Positions 51,466 to 60,718 of a stretch of DNA of 64,000 nucleotides are shown here, in pieces. The notes beneath the pieces were generated by a model. That model was given only the letters and a program-made list of their open reading frames with translations. It made no database searches and was not told the DNA's origin. How positions within the stretch are numbered: the first letter of the stretch is position 1; every line of letters starts with the position of its first letter. Made by a program: the position numbers and the translations under genes. Source of the DNA: Myxococcales bacterium (GTDB lineage: Bacteria; Myxococcota_A; Polyangia; Polyangiales; Polyangiaceae); NCBI GenBank assembly GCA_016706225.1, contig JADJKB010000021.1, positions 496,001 through 560,000 on the forward strand, given 5' to 3'.

Positions 51466-52917
51466 CTAGCTCCTGAGCAGCCGCGAGTACAGCGCTTCGT
51501 AGCGCTTCGCCTGCACACCCCAGGAAAAATCCTGCGTCATGCCGTTGTGCATCAGGCGCTGCCAGCTCTCCGGCTGCCGGTAGGCGCGCAGGGCCGCCTC
51601 GATGCCCCACACGAGTCCCGCCGCGTCGAACTGCTCGAACGGGAACCCGGTGCCTTCACCCGTGGTGGGGTTCCAGAGCTGGACGGTGTCGGCCAGGCCG
51701 CCGGTTTTGTGCACGATGGGAACGGTACCGTAGCGCAAGCTGTAGAGCTGATTGAGCCCACAAGGCTCGTAGCGTGACGGCATCACGAACATGTCCGCAC
51801 CGGCCTCGATCAAATGAGCGAGCTCGTTGGAGAAGCCCCGGTAAAAACACACCTGCCGGGGGAACGTCTGCTGCAACTGGGTGTAAGCCTCCTCGAGCCG
51901 GCGCTCGCCGCTGCCGAGCAGTACGAACTGAAACCCGTGACGCCGGAGCAGATGGGGCAACACCCCCACCAAGAGGTCGAGACCCTTCTGGCCGACGAGG
52001 CGAGAGATCGAGCCAATCACCGGTGTGCCAGCCTGATACTCGAGCCCAAGCGTGCTCAGCAGGGCCTGTTTGTCGAGCTCCTTCCCCGAGAGGTCGTCAC
52101 GGTCATAGCGGTGCGGAATGAGGCGATCGCGCTCGGGACTCCACTCGTCGTAGTCGACGCCGTTCAGGATCCCCACGACCGTGGAGCTGCGACCGCGCAG
52201 GAACGAGTCGAGCCCGGCGCCGTGCTCCGGTGTCTGAATTTCCCTGGAATACGTCGGGCTGACCGTGGTGATGCCGTCTGCATAGAGCACACCGTGCAAG
52301 AGGAAGCTGAGCCGCCCCTCGCGCAAGTGATCCTGGTGAAACAGGTGCGCGGAGCGCGCGAGCCCGGTGTCCCCCACCACCCCCGAGGGAAACATGCCCT
52401 GATACTGCAGGTTGTGGATCGTGAGCAGGGAGCGAGCGCGTCCGAGCACCGGATCCCGCGCATAAATGGTCTTGAGCGCGAGCGGCACCATCGCCGTCTG
52501 CCAATCGTGAACGTGCACGACGTGGGGCGCGAAGCGCAGCCGCTTACAGGCCTCGAGCGCGGCGTACGAGAGCACCAAGAAGCGCAGGTGTTCGTCACCC
52601 TCGGACGTGTAGATGCTGGAGCGCGAATAAGCCTCCGGGCAGTAGACGAAGTTCACCTCGAAGTTGCTGCCGGGCATGAGCGCCCGGGCAAACGCCACTT
52701 GAATGCGATGCGGACCGAGGGGCAGCTCGATGGGACCCAGCCCCGGCACCGGGTGGAGTCGGTACTTCCGCTGATCCATCTGGCTGTAGGCCGGCAGGAA
52801 CACCCGCACCGAGTGACCGGAGCGGTGCATCTGACGCGGGAGCGCCCCCAGCACGTCGGCGAGGCCTCCCGTCTTGGCAAACGGCGCCACTTCTGGCGCG
52901 ATGTACAGGAGACGCAC
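51466..52917 (-). CDS. glgA: Glycogen synthase (ADP-glucose type)
   Basis: A 483-residue GT5 glycosyltransferase that extends alpha-1,4-glucan chains from ADP-glucose in the cytoplasm. The N-terminal KTGGLADVLG motif (Lys15) binds the sugar nucleotide. HVHDWQTAM and NLQYQGMFP are typical GlgA segments. The C-terminal half has SRLVGQKGLDLL and SRYEPCGLNQLYSLRYGTVP, with a second KTGGLADTV. The GTG at 52917 gives the normal family length and was chosen over an upstream frame that runs into the adjacent lipoprotein gene. No other glycogen gene is visible in the window. It is on the same strand as, and just upstream of, the amidoligase cluster, so carbon and nitrogen storage genes adjoin. Confidence 0.93.
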   Translation of the reverse strand: MRLLYIAPEVAPFAKTGGLADVLGALPRQMHRSGHSVRVFLPAYSQMDQRKYRLHPVPGLGPIELPLGPHRIQVAFARALMPGSNFEVNFVYCPEAYSRSSIYTSEGDEHLRFLVLSYAALEACKRLRFAPHVVHVHDWQTAMVPLALKTIYARDPVLGRARSLLTIHNLQYQGMFPSGVVGDTGLARSAHLFHQDHLREGRLSFLLHGVLYADGITTVSPTYSREIQTPEHGAGLDSFLRGRSSTVVGILNGVDYDEWSPERDRLIPHRYDRDDLSGKELDKQALLSTLGLEYQAGTPVIGSISRLVGQKGLDLLVGVLPHLLRRHGFQFVLLGSGERRLEEAYTQLQQTFPRQVCFYRGFSNELAHLIEAGADMFVMPSRYEPCGLNQLYSLRYGTVPIVHKTGGLADTVQLWNPTTGEGTGFPFEQFDAAGLVWGIEAALRAYRQPESWQRLMHNGMTQDFSWGVQAKRYEALYSRLLRS

Positions 52918-52996
52918 GGCGCCGGATGATGGCACAAATTCGCTGGACCGCGGCGGCGCTCGATGCGAATCGCTCGAGCCTTGGACGCGGGACCGC

Positions 52997-53722
52997 TCAG
53001 GCGGGATTGCCGCCCACGCCGCCTGCGCCCGTGCCACCCGCTCCACCACTGCCGCCGCTGCCGGCGGGAGTAGTGACCGTGACCGCGCGGAAATAGATGA
53101 AACCGCCCTCGGCCTGCACACGCCACTCGCAGTCGTCGCTCGGCGCAACTCCATGGGCGGGTGTCGGCATGTTGTTGAACCCGGGCAGCCCGGTCGAGGT
53201 AGCGGCCAGGTCGAACGCCGGCAGTGGAGTGTTGCACACAGTGAGGACTCCCTGCCCCACGCCGGCCTCGTTGGTCGACGCCAGTTGAATGTTGATCCCG
53301 GTGATGCCCTTGAAGCGACCCCACAGCGCAGCGCCTGCCTCGAGGCGCGTCACCTGTTCGTCGCACCCGCCGGAGCAAGCCGCGCCACCCTCGTCCGCCG
53401 GCAGCGCGGTCTGATCCTTGTGCTTCAGAGTGACGACCGAGACCTGCCCCTCCCACTCGATGTAGTCGCTCTCCTGATCGTAGGTGCGTCCGGCGTGAAG
53501 GTAGTAGGGCTTGGTCGTGCCGCCCCCCTGGCCGCTGCCCGCGGCGCCACCGCCCGCGGAGCTTCCGCCGTTACCCCACGCGCCGCCCGAGATGGAGCTG
53601 CCGCCGGAGCCACCCGCTCCGGAGCCCCCGCTACCACTCTTGGGTGAGTCGTCGGCGGCCGAGGTGTTGCCGCAGGCGCTCGGGCCGAAGAGCAGAAACA
53701 AGAGCATCGCTCGGCGCAACAT
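52997..53722 (-). CDS. Exported lipoprotein of unknown function
   Basis: A 241-residue lipoprotein with signal peptide (MLRRAMLLFLLFG) and lipobox SAC (cysteine at 17). A Gly/Ser linker extends to ~residue 70, followed by a ~150-residue beta-rich domain beginning YYLHAGRTYDQ and containing two cysteine pairs (ACSGGC; CNTP with CEWR). It ends in another Gly-rich run. A Gly-rich tail at both ends is unusual and may span the cell wall or be an assembly signal. No family was recognised. It is upstream of glgA on the same strand with 79 bp between. Confidence 0.75.
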   Translation of the reverse strand: MLRRAMLLFLLFGPSACGNTSAADDSPKSGSGGSGAGGSGGSSISGGAWGNGGSSAGGGAAGSGQGGGTTKPYYLHAGRTYDQESDYIEWEGQVSVVTLKHKDQTALPADEGGAACSGGCDEQVTRLEAGAALWGRFKGITGINIQLASTNEAGVGQGVLTVCNTPLPAFDLAATSTGLPGFNNMPTPAHGVAPSDDCEWRVQAEGGFIYFRAVTVTTPAGSGGSGGAGGTGAGGVGGNPA

Positions 53723-53875
53723 GCCGAGATTGTACTCTCATGTGCCGGAAAGTGGCACTGGCCCTCGGCGCCAAACTCTTGGCCGCAGGCGCCGAGCCTC
53801 CGCTGCTCGCCTGTGAGAGCCGCGTGGTCCGCGCTGCGTTGGCCAGACTGCGAAACAAGACCGAATAACCCGAGC

Positions 53876-54760
53876 TCAGAGCCGCATGAGGTCCCCGAGC
53901 CCCAGGCGGTCCATCCACGGGAACGGTAGGCGCACCTTCGAGTCGATGTGCTCCGTAGACTTCGGCTCGAACGCCACGGTGATGGTGGAAAACAGCACCA
54001 GCTCCGTCAACAGCTTGAGCTTGCCGCGCATGCTCTCGAGCGCGCTGGTCACCCGCTCGAGCTCCCGCTGCACCGCCAGCGCCTCGTCGACCGTGGCGGC
54101 CTTCTTGAGCAGCTCCTCGAGGCGATTCTTCACGATCTCGAGGTTCTTCATGCGCACTTGCATGTCGAAGTACAGGTCCGTGACGTCCTCGATGCTGACG
54201 TTGCGGTGCAGCACCTCGCCGAGCTTGCCGAGCTCGTCGAGGGCGAGATCGAACTTGGCGCTCGGGACTCGAATGGTGATGCTGTTGTCCTCGCGCGAGA
54301 CCAGGTAACCGCCCCGTTCTTTGGCGAGCTTCTCGACAGCGTCGATGGCCTTCGAAACCTCCTGCACGGCGACACGAACGTCGGCCGTGTACACGAGCAG
54401 CTGAGACGCGACCGCCGGTTTGGCCGGGGTATCGACGCCTGGCTTCGGCTTCGACTCGCCGGCCTGGCCCGCGAACTCGACGCTCTTGTCTTGCGCCGCC
54501 GGTTTTTTCATCGGCGCCTGGGCGGGAGGCGCCGCGCCCCCGGTTGCCGCGGCAGAGACCGGCATCGGCTCCGGCGGCGGCGCTGGAGGTGCCTCGTCGC
54601 GCGCGGATTCGGCCTCCATGATCTGAACCGAGTCGTCGGAGTCCGCCTGCGGAGCACCGTTTCGCGTGCCGGCGCTGTGCGCACCCGGCATGCCGCCGCC
54701 GCAGCCCGCGACCCAGAGCAGCAGCGTGATGAGGAGTCCCACGAGGACAGCGCGCTTCAT
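53876..54760 (-). CDS. DUF4349-like lipoprotein
   Basis: A 294-residue lipoprotein: signal peptide LLITLLLWVAGC with cysteine at residue 20, a Pro/Ala-rich low-complexity stretch to about 115, then a DUF4349-like domain. That domain has an initial beta segment (LLVYTADVRVAVQEVSKAIDAV, GGYLVSREDNSITIRVPS), a long coiled-coil hairpin (~205-260, VRMKNLEIVKNRLEELLKKAAT) and a short return strand (STITVAFEPK). Many DUF4349 proteins end in a membrane helix; this one has only a short amphipathic end. The family is envelope-associated with no known activity. The ATG at 54760 begins the signal peptide. 56 bp separate it from the ADP-ribosylglycohydrolase gene upstream. Confidence 0.8.
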   Translation of the reverse strand: MKRAVLVGLLITLLLWVAGCGGGMPGAHSAGTRNGAPQADSDDSVQIMEAESARDEAPPAPPPEPMPVSAAATGGAAPPAQAPMKKPAAQDKSVEFAGQAGESKPKPGVDTPAKPAVASQLLVYTADVRVAVQEVSKAIDAVEKLAKERGGYLVSREDNSITIRVPSAKFDLALDELGKLGEVLHRNVSIEDVTDLYFDMQVRMKNLEIVKNRLEELLKKAATVDEALAVQRELERVTSALESMRGKLKLLTELVLFSTITVAFEPKSTEHIDSKVRLPFPWMDRLGLGDLMRL

Positions 54761-54816
54761 TTCGACATGATAACGCCCGGGCTCCTGGCGAAGTCGAGGC
54801 GAAAGACGATTGTGAG

Positions 54817-55854
54817 TCAGTACGGCGGCAACATCCGTCGGCCCGCGAGCGCGAGCACGATCAAGGTGAACGCGGCGTTCCGCATCGGAATGAGCGGCCA
54901 GAGGCTGGAGAGCGGCGCACCCCGTGTTGCGAGGCGCTCCGCCAGTCGCTGCATCCAGGCGATCGAGCGGGGATATTCGATGATTCCATCCAGCCACGCT
55001 GCCGGGATCGCCTGCGGACCGAGCCCCGTCCCGACCAGCGCGCCGACGATGGCGGCGGTCGTGTCGGTGTCGCCGCCGAGGCGGACGGTGTGCTCCACGG
55101 CGGTGCGAAAACAGCCGGCGTGCTTCAGCCAGGCCGCGATGGCAATGGGCACGGTGTGATTGACGTAGCCGGTGATGCCGCGCGCGAGCCCCATTTGTTC
55201 GGCCAAACGCTCGACGGACTCCGCGCCGGGCACGGCTTCGAGCGCACGACCCAGCTCGTCGTCTTCCAGCTCGCACAGGAGCTGTGGGATGATCTGGGAT
55301 GCGTTGAGGGTGTGACCGGCCGAGCGTTTGGCGATGGCCGCCGCCGCCGCCACGACTCGAGCGCCGTCCTCGGCGCGCTGATCACGATGGGTGAGCCGCG
55401 TCGACGCACGCACGAGGGCACGACGTAACGCCACATCGTCCGCCGCCCACACGCCGATCACCGGTGCGCGCATGGCAGCGCCGTTGCCGGCGGAGACGAC
55501 CCCGCTCGTTTCTGGGGAAAATCCCAGCCAGAGTCGCGCGATCCCGCGCAGCGTTGCGAAGCCCACCGCCGCGGGCAGCGCAGCCAACCAGAACTTCAAC
55601 CTCCAGCCGAGCGCTCGGGCGAAGCGCTCGGGATCGTCACCATGAACGAGCAGCGCCTGAGCCACGAGACACGCGTGCTCGGTGTCATCGGAGACCAGCC
55701 CGCGCCCGAACAAAAGACGGTGTTCGATGGGTGCCGCGCCGAGCCAGCGGCGAACTCTGCGGCGTGACAGCCCCTCGAAGGGCAACCCGACGGCATCTCC
55801 GGCGGCCGTGCCCAGCAGACATCCCGCGAACGCTTCGGTGGTGGTTGACGTCAT
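54817..55854 (-). CDS. ADP-ribosylglycohydrolase family protein
   Basis: A 345-residue hydrolase of the DraG/ARH family, which removes ADP-ribose from proteins or small molecules using two Mg ions. Metal-binding motifs are present: SDDTEHA in place of the usual S/T-DDT, and the late GGDTDTTAAIVGALVG, together with the substrate-loop GNGAAMRAPVIG. The early GCLLGTAAGDAVGLPFEG is the family's typical start. The ATG at 55854 gives that start; an upstream frame is not protein-like. A C-terminal hydrophobic segment (AAFTLIVLALAG) may be a membrane anchor, which is unusual. Its target cannot be read from the context. It is divergent from the lipoprotein at 56097. Confidence 0.88.
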   Translation of the reverse strand: MTSTTTEAFAGCLLGTAAGDAVGLPFEGLSRRRVRRWLGAAPIEHRLLFGRGLVSDDTEHACLVAQALLVHGDDPERFARALGWRLKFWLAALPAAVGFATLRGIARLWLGFSPETSGVVSAGNGAAMRAPVIGVWAADDVALRRALVRASTRLTHRDQRAEDGARVVAAAAAIAKRSAGHTLNASQIIPQLLCELEDDELGRALEAVPGAESVERLAEQMGLARGITGYVNHTVPIAIAAWLKHAGCFRTAVEHTVRLGGDTDTTAAIVGALVGTGLGPQAIPAAWLDGIIEYPRSIAWMQRLAERLATRGAPLSSLWPLIPMRNAAFTLIVLALAGRRMLPPY

Positions 55855-56096
55855 CCGGAGGTGTGCATGGCAAGCCGCGTTCCAACGGGAGGCTGGGCTG
55901 TTTGCCGAGAGATCGGCGCCCTGCCGCACGGCTGCCGGAGACAAAACGGCGCGCGCCAGGGGACTGCGCTGTCAGATCGTCCGGGACGACGGAACCGGGG
56001 CCATCACGCGCACGAGCCGGGGGCACCAAGGCGACTTGCGCGCCGGCCCGACCCTGCCCCATTCTCGCCTTCATCTTCTGGGTTGGGAGAGGGCAA

Positions 56097-56663
56097 ATGA
56101 AACAGACGACGATCTCCGTGGCGATGTTGGTGGGAGTGACGCTCCTCGCGTGCAAACAAGAGGCGAAGAAGGAAGAGGTGGCTGCGCCGCCGACCACCGC
56201 GACGGCAGTCGTCGCCGAGCCGACACCCGCGCCCGCCGCCCCCGCGGCTAGCGCGGAGCCGGCGGCAAACACCGAGTCCAAGACGGGCATCCCCACCAGC
56301 GGAACCTCGAAGCCGCCCACTGTCGCGGAGTGGGGCGCCGTCGGAGAGATCACGGTGCGCCACAGCACACCGCTCGGCTGCGAGACCAAGCTGGTGCGCG
56401 AGTGGCTGCGGGTCTCGTGTCGAACCCCCGACAGCTCGCCGAATCAGATCAGCAACGTCATGCTCACGGGCGGCAAGGACTCCGGCGGCATCCCGCCCTT
56501 CGTCAAAAAGGGTGTTGCGAGCATCGTGACGCGGGTCAAGCCCGGCATGGAAGCCGAGTGGACGTACGAGTGGAGCCAGTGGGGCAAACGCGTGCTCAGC
56601 GTCAAGTGGCCGAACGGCGCTCCCGCGCCGACCTACGAGTTCGATCAGACCGCGCCGAAGTGA
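56097..56663 (+). CDS. Small exported lipoprotein
   Basis: A 188-residue lipoprotein with signal peptide and lipobox LLAC (cysteine at residue 19), a Pro/Ala-rich linker to ~residue 75, then a compact beta-rich domain of ~110 residues with two cysteines (GCETK, VSCRTP) that could pair. No family was recognised. The ATG at 56097 follows GGGAGAGGG, a good ribosome-binding site. Its 3' end overlaps the convergent flavoprotein gene by 19 bases. The ~240-bp region upstream, shared with the divergent ADP-ribosylglycohydrolase gene, should contain both promoters. Confidence 0.75.
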   Translation: MKQTTISVAMLVGVTLLACKQEAKKEEVAAPPTTATAVVAEPTPAPAAPAASAEPAANTESKTGIPTSGTSKPPTVAEWGAVGEITVRHSTPLGCETKLVREWLRVSCRTPDSSPNQISNVMLTGGKDSGGIPPFVKKGVASIVTRVKPGMEAEWTYEWSQWGKRVLSVKWPNGAPAPTYEFDQTAPK

Positions 56664-57805
56664 CCGAAGCGTGCGGCACTCAAGAAGCCGATCGGCTCGT
56701 GGGTGCTGCCCGCCGTAGCCAGCTCGGCGAGGGCCTCGCCGATCACCGAGGCAAACTTGAAGCCGTGCCCGCTGAAGCCCGCGGCCACCCAGACATGGTT
56801 GTGCTCCGGGTGGCGATCCACGATGAAATGCTCGTCCGGCGTCAGCGTGTACATGCACACGTGGTGCCGCAGCACCTCCGCTCGCGCGCGGGGTAGGTGG
56901 GCGCGAACGAACTCTGCGACAGGCTCGACGTCGCCCGGCCCGAGCCCGCGATCCAGCTCTTTTGGGCTCGGGATCGCGTCACCGAGCCGGTGCCGCGCGA
57001 GCTTCAACACACCCGGCTCGAGACAGGGGAAGCCGTAGAAGAATCCGCCACGCGTATCAAAACCGAAGGCGGGTGCGCCGGCGTCGAGACGGTGGGCGGA
57101 CGCATCGACGCGCAGCCAGAGCAGGACCTGCCGTTGGACTCGAAGCACGAGCCCGAGCGAGCCGAGCAGCGGCCCCGACCATGGACCGGCGGTGAAGATC
57201 AGACTGCCCGCGTGATACTCACCCCGCGTGGTCGAGACTCGCACGCCGTGCGCGTCACTCTCGAAGCCCGTGACGCGCGTGTCGTAGACCAACGCGGCGC
57301 CCGCCCGGCTCGCGGCGGCGGCGGAGGCTCGAACTGCGCGCTCGACGCGGATGAAGCCCGCTTCGGCCTCGAATAGCAGCGACTGGTCGTCCGAGAAAGC
57401 GAAGTCGGGAAAGCGGAGCCGGGCCTCGGCGGGCGTGAGCCGCTCGAACGCGCGCTCGTTCACTCGAGCGGCCAGCTCCGCGCCGCGAATGATCTCGCTC
57501 GCTCTGCCGCCTGCGAGCACGAGCCCCGTCTCGACCACGAGCTCCTCTCCCGTCGCCGCCTCGAGCTCTCGCCAGAGAGTGAGCGCGCGATCCATCAGCG
57601 GCACGTACTCAGGCGCCTCGAAGTAGGCGCGCCGGTAGAGCCGAGTCTCACCGTACGAGCTGCCGCGATCGTGCCCGAGCGTGAACTGCTCCAGCCCGAG
57701 CACACGCGCGCCCCGCCGCGAAAGCGCGTGGCAGGTCAGCGAGCCCATGCCGCCTACCCCGACCACGATGGCGTCGTAGTGATCCACTCCGGTCGAGTTC
57801 AGCAC
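56645..57805 (-). CDS. Monomeric sarcosine oxidase / N-methyl-L-tryptophan oxidase-like flavoprotein
   Basis: A 386-residue FAD-dependent amine oxidase that demethylates N-methyl amino acids to give formaldehyde and H2O2. The dinucleotide fold is at the N-terminus (VVGVGGMGSL, residues 14-23), followed by LEQF with the FAD-ribose acid and GSSYGETRLYRRAYF. The covalent FAD attachment cysteine of the family is conserved as Cys317 in CMYTLTPDEHF. The ATP-independent end (GFSGHGFKFA) binds FAD. Start is GTG at 57805. Length and motifs fit SolA/MSOX, but substrate choice between sarcosine, N-methyltryptophan and others is open. Its 3' end overlaps the convergent lipoprotein gene. Confidence 0.9.
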   Translation of the reverse strand: MLNSTGVDHYDAIVVGVGGMGSLTCHALSRRGARVLGLEQFTLGHDRGSSYGETRLYRRAYFEAPEYVPLMDRALTLWRELEAATGEELVVETGLVLAGGRASEIIRGAELAARVNERAFERLTPAEARLRFPDFAFSDDQSLLFEAEAGFIRVERAVRASAAAASRAGAALVYDTRVTGFESDAHGVRVSTTRGEYHAGSLIFTAGPWSGPLLGSLGLVLRVQRQVLLWLRVDASAHRLDAGAPAFGFDTRGGFFYGFPCLEPGVLKLARHRLGDAIPSPKELDRGLGPGDVEPVAEFVRAHLPRARAEVLRHHVCMYTLTPDEHFIVDRHPEHNHVWVAAGFSGHGFKFASVIGEALAELATAGSTHEPIGFLSAARFGHFGAV

Positions 57806-57853
57806 GAATCAACCCCGCCGACGCGGCGCTTTCTGAGCGCGCGGAAACCAGCT

Positions 57854-58222
57854 ATGCGTCGAGACATGGCGTCACACCACCACCACATCGACTTCATCGA
57901 GCTGCCGGTGACGGACATCACCCGCGCCAAGGCTTTCTACAGCGAGGTCTTCGGCTGGAGCTTCGTCGACTACGGCCCCGAATATGCGGACATTCAGGCT
58001 GCCGGAGTCTCGGGCGGGCTGCGCGCATCGAGCACGCCGCCGACCCGCGGCGGTGCGCTCGTGATTCTGTACTCCACGGATCTCGCGGCCAGCGAGGCTG
58101 CGGTCGTCGCGGCCGGCGCGACCGTCACCTCGCACCACGAGTTCCCGGGCGGCAAGCGTTTTCAGTTCCTCGACCCGGCGGGCAATGAGCTCGGAGTCTG
58201 GACCGCGGTCGAACCCGGGTGA
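57854..58222 (+). CDS. VOC-superfamily (glyoxalase/bleomycin-resistance fold) protein
   Basis: A 122-residue single-domain VOC protein. It shows the paired beta-alpha-beta-beta-beta modules: FIELPVTDITRAKAFYSEVFGW at the start and FPGGKRFQFLDPAGNELGVW at the end. A Glu near the C-terminus (NELGVW) and the early His-rich segment (HHHHID) are where metal ligands normally sit. Members include lyases, dioxygenases and resistance proteins, and this compact type is usually annotated only to superfamily. ATGs at 57854 and 57866 are both possible starts. It is divergent from the flavoprotein gene, with ~48 bp between. Confidence 0.82.
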   Translation: MRRDMASHHHHIDFIELPVTDITRAKAFYSEVFGWSFVDYGPEYADIQAAGVSGGLRASSTPPTRGGALVILYSTDLAASEAAVVAAGATVTSHHEFPGGKRFQFLDPAGNELGVWTAVEPG

Positions 58223-58250
58223 GCGCCAGCCAGTCAGCGGGCGAAGCGCT

Positions 58251-59984
58251 TCACCACCATGGCTCCTTGCAGCCAGCCATCTCGGAGGCCTTCGCCGCAC
58301 CGATGCGCATCTCACGCGGCAGGCCAGCGAGCATGACGACGGCAGTCGGCCACGCGGCCTCCGCCGCCGCGCGTTGACGATCGAGCTCCTTGGTCGTGGC
58401 GGCGAGCGTGGCCTCGTCGCAAGTCTCGAGGCCGAAGGCACAGGCGATCAGCGCGCGCTCGGCCGTCTCCATGCCCTTCATCGCCTGACCACAGCGCGAC
58501 GCCGCCGCGTCCGCCGCCGAGGAGAGCTTCGAGAGCATGCGCTCCGTCATCTTGCTCTTGGTCAGCATCTTCATGCGGCCGGACAGAACTTCCGCGTAGG
58601 CCGCGGTCGCCTTCGGCAACAGCTCATCCAGCTCGAAAGCCGCTGCAGGCGACAGCGCCCCGAGACGCGCGCGGCCTTCCACGTCCACGTCAGCGAGTGG
58701 ATAACGCTTCGCTCGCTCGAGCGCCGGTCCGAGCTTGTCGAGATCGAGCGTGGGGTTGAGCAGCCGTCGTTTGGCGTCCCCCAGCTCGCGCAAGAGCGGA
58801 ACGAGCGCGGTATCGTGCTCCTTCAACCGAGTCTCGAACTCCGCCGAGTTGCGCACGGCATCTTGATGTTCCACCAGCGCGTTGATGAACACCTTGACCG
58901 CCGCCGCGTTGTGTTTGGGCTCCGCCGACAACTTCGCGGCCTGGTCCAGCGCCGCGACAAAAGCGGGCGCCGCCGCGGCGTAGCGGGCGCGGGGTTCACC
59001 CTCGGCCCGCAAAGACGGGTAGCGCAGCAGAAATCCAGCGTCGTTCGTGTATGGCAGGCGACCCAGACGAACGAGCGGCCCGCTTGGACCCTCGAAGCGC
59101 CGGGCGATGACCAGCTCCTGATCGCTGCAGCCCTTGCGCAGCTCCAGATACGCGTCGACGGTCTGAACCCGCTTGCCACACAGCATGACCACTGCGCCCG
59201 CCCCGTCTTCCAGGCCGAGCGGCACGATGCTGGGATCCAGCTTCGCAGCGCCGGTGATGCTCAGCGGCTCCACGGGTGTGGCCGTGCCAGCCCGCACCGA
59301 CAGCTCGACCACGGCGGCGGTCAGGGTTGCGGGCTTCTGGGCGGAGATACACCGCTGACGGTACTGGTCGACGGCGGGCAGGACATCTTGGCAGGCGAAC
59401 TGCTGGGCGCAGCTCGTTGCTTTGACCACCTCTCGCAGCAAGTCCGGGCAGCCCCGGCTGTCGATGCGAGTCCGCTCTCCGCCACCGCGCTCGACCATCA
59501 CCTCGAGCATGCGCACGACCAAGGGTGTGCTCCATTCGGAGCAGCGCGTGGCCCAGGCTTGGACTTTCGCACCGCACTCCTCGCCCTTGTCGCAACCACT
59601 CGACAACAGGCGGCTCGCCTCCTGCTCACAAGGCGCTGGCGGACCGCCCGCCTTTTTGGAGAGCTCCATGGACTCCGCATCGACCTCGACCGCACGCTCG
59701 GGCACCAGCGCCTTGCAGAGACTCAGCCAGTCCCGGCTCAGGGCCGCGCCGTGTCGACACAGCGCACCCTTGCACGGCGCCTCGTTCATCACTGCCTCCG
59801 CCACCGCACGACACTCTCCCTTGCGGCCGCCCGCCACACCCTCGGTGGCGTACAGCCACTCGGCGCTGCGCGGCTCGGCGACGCGGGGGCCGGTCGCTGC
59901 GGGCGCAACCTCGACCTTGGGCGGCGGCGGCGAGCACGCACCAGCGGTGCAGCCGATCAAAAGTGAAACCACTAGCGCACGCAT
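58251..59984 (-). CDS. Large exported lipoprotein of unknown function
   Basis: A 577-residue lipoprotein: signal MRALVVSLLIGCTAG, lipobox AC (cysteine at 17), and a short Pro-rich linker. A Cys-containing N-terminal part (~45-200, about a dozen cysteines including CRAVAEAV, CKGALCRHG, CQDVLPAVD) leads to a long, mostly helical C-terminal part (~330-577) with Ala/Leu-rich heptads, probably a helical bundle. The middle (~205-320) reads as beta-rich. No family was recognised. The ATG at 59984 follows AGGAAG, which supports the start. It converges on the VOC gene (28 bases) and is divergent from uridine kinase. Confidence 0.75.
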   Translation of the reverse strand: MRALVVSLLIGCTAGACSPPPPKVEVAPAATGPRVAEPRSAEWLYATEGVAGGRKGECRAVAEAVMNEAPCKGALCRHGAALSRDWLSLCKALVPERAVEVDAESMELSKKAGGPPAPCEQEASRLLSSGCDKGEECGAKVQAWATRCSEWSTPLVVRMLEVMVERGGGERTRIDSRGCPDLLREVVKATSCAQQFACQDVLPAVDQYRQRCISAQKPATLTAAVVELSVRAGTATPVEPLSITGAAKLDPSIVPLGLEDGAGAVVMLCGKRVQTVDAYLELRKGCSDQELVIARRFEGPSGPLVRLGRLPYTNDAGFLLRYPSLRAEGEPRARYAAAAPAFVAALDQAAKLSAEPKHNAAAVKVFINALVEHQDAVRNSAEFETRLKEHDTALVPLLRELGDAKRRLLNPTLDLDKLGPALERAKRYPLADVDVEGRARLGALSPAAAFELDELLPKATAAYAEVLSGRMKMLTKSKMTERMLSKLSSAADAAASRCGQAMKGMETAERALIACAFGLETCDEATLAATTKELDRQRAAAEAAWPTAVVMLAGLPREMRIGAAKASEMAGCKEPWW

Positions 59985-60076
59985 GAAGCTTCCTGCTGGC
60001 CCCCGAGGCACAAGCCCCGGGTTTTTAGGGCCACGCGCCCCCGCTCTGCAAGCCGTCCACCGACGGAAGGTGCGGC

Positions 60077-60715
60077 GTGCTAGATCCGCGGCCCGTGACT
60101 CGTCCTTTCATCGTGGGGGTCGCCGGTGGCACCGGATCCGGGAAAACGACCGTGGCACGGGCGCTTACGGCCGGTTTGCCCGATGGCGCCGCCACCTTGC
60201 TCGAGCACGACAGTTATTACCGCGATCGTCCCGACATCAGCTACGAGGAGCGCTCGGCGCTGAACTTCGACCACCCGGACTCCCTCGAGACCGAGCTCCT
60301 GGTTGAACACCTCGATGCGCTCCGGCGCGGTGAGGCGGTCGAGGTTCCAGCCTACGATTTTTCCACTCATCGGCGCCGCGCTGAGCGGCACAAGATCTTG
60401 CCAGCGCCGGTGATCGCCGTCGAAGGCATCCTGGTGTTCGCGGACGAACGGCTGCGCCAGCGCTTCGATCTCAAGGTGTTCGTGGACACCGACGCCGACA
60501 TCCGGGTGTTCCGACGGATCCGCCGCGATCTGGAGCAGCGCGGGCGCACCTTCCAGTCCGTGCGCGACCAGTACTATTCGAGTGTGCGCCCCATGCACCT
60601 GCAGTTCGTCGAGCCGAGCAAACGCTGGGCGGACGTCATCGTGCCGGAGGGCGGCAAGAACAGCGTCGCGATCGAGCTCCTGGTCAGCAAACTGAAGAGT
60701 GTCGTCTCCGGCTGA
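60077..60715 (+). CDS. udk: Uridine kinase
   Basis: A 212-residue nucleoside kinase that phosphorylates uridine and cytidine in pyrimidine salvage. The P-loop GGTGSGKTT is at ~residues 17-25. HDSYYRD, LNFDHPDS, YDFSTHRR and VEGILVF are the classical uridine-kinase motifs for base and phosphate binding. FRRIRRDLEQRGR is the lid. It starts with GTG at 60077 after GGAAGG; a GTG six codons later is the alternative. Length is normal. It converges on the AgmX-like gene, with 3 bases between stop codons. Confidence 0.93.
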   Translation: MLDPRPVTRPFIVGVAGGTGSGKTTVARALTAGLPDGAATLLEHDSYYRDRPDISYEERSALNFDHPDSLETELLVEHLDALRRGEAVEVPAYDFSTHRRRAERHKILPAPVIAVEGILVFADERLRQRFDLKVFVDTDADIRVFRRIRRDLEQRGRTFQSVRDQYYSSVRPMHLQFVEPSKRWADVIVPEGGKNSVAIELLVSKLKSVVSG

Positions 60716-60718
60716 AGC

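Noticed and set aside
52918..53154. 79-codon extension upstream of glycogen synthase
   Set aside because: It overlaps the neighbouring lipoprotein gene. The GTG at 52917 gives the family's usual length and N-terminus.
53740..53868. Small plus-strand frame of ~42 codons (MCRKVALALG...)
   Set aside because: It is Ala-rich with no ribosome-binding site or recognisable motif, and is probably chance in a short gap.
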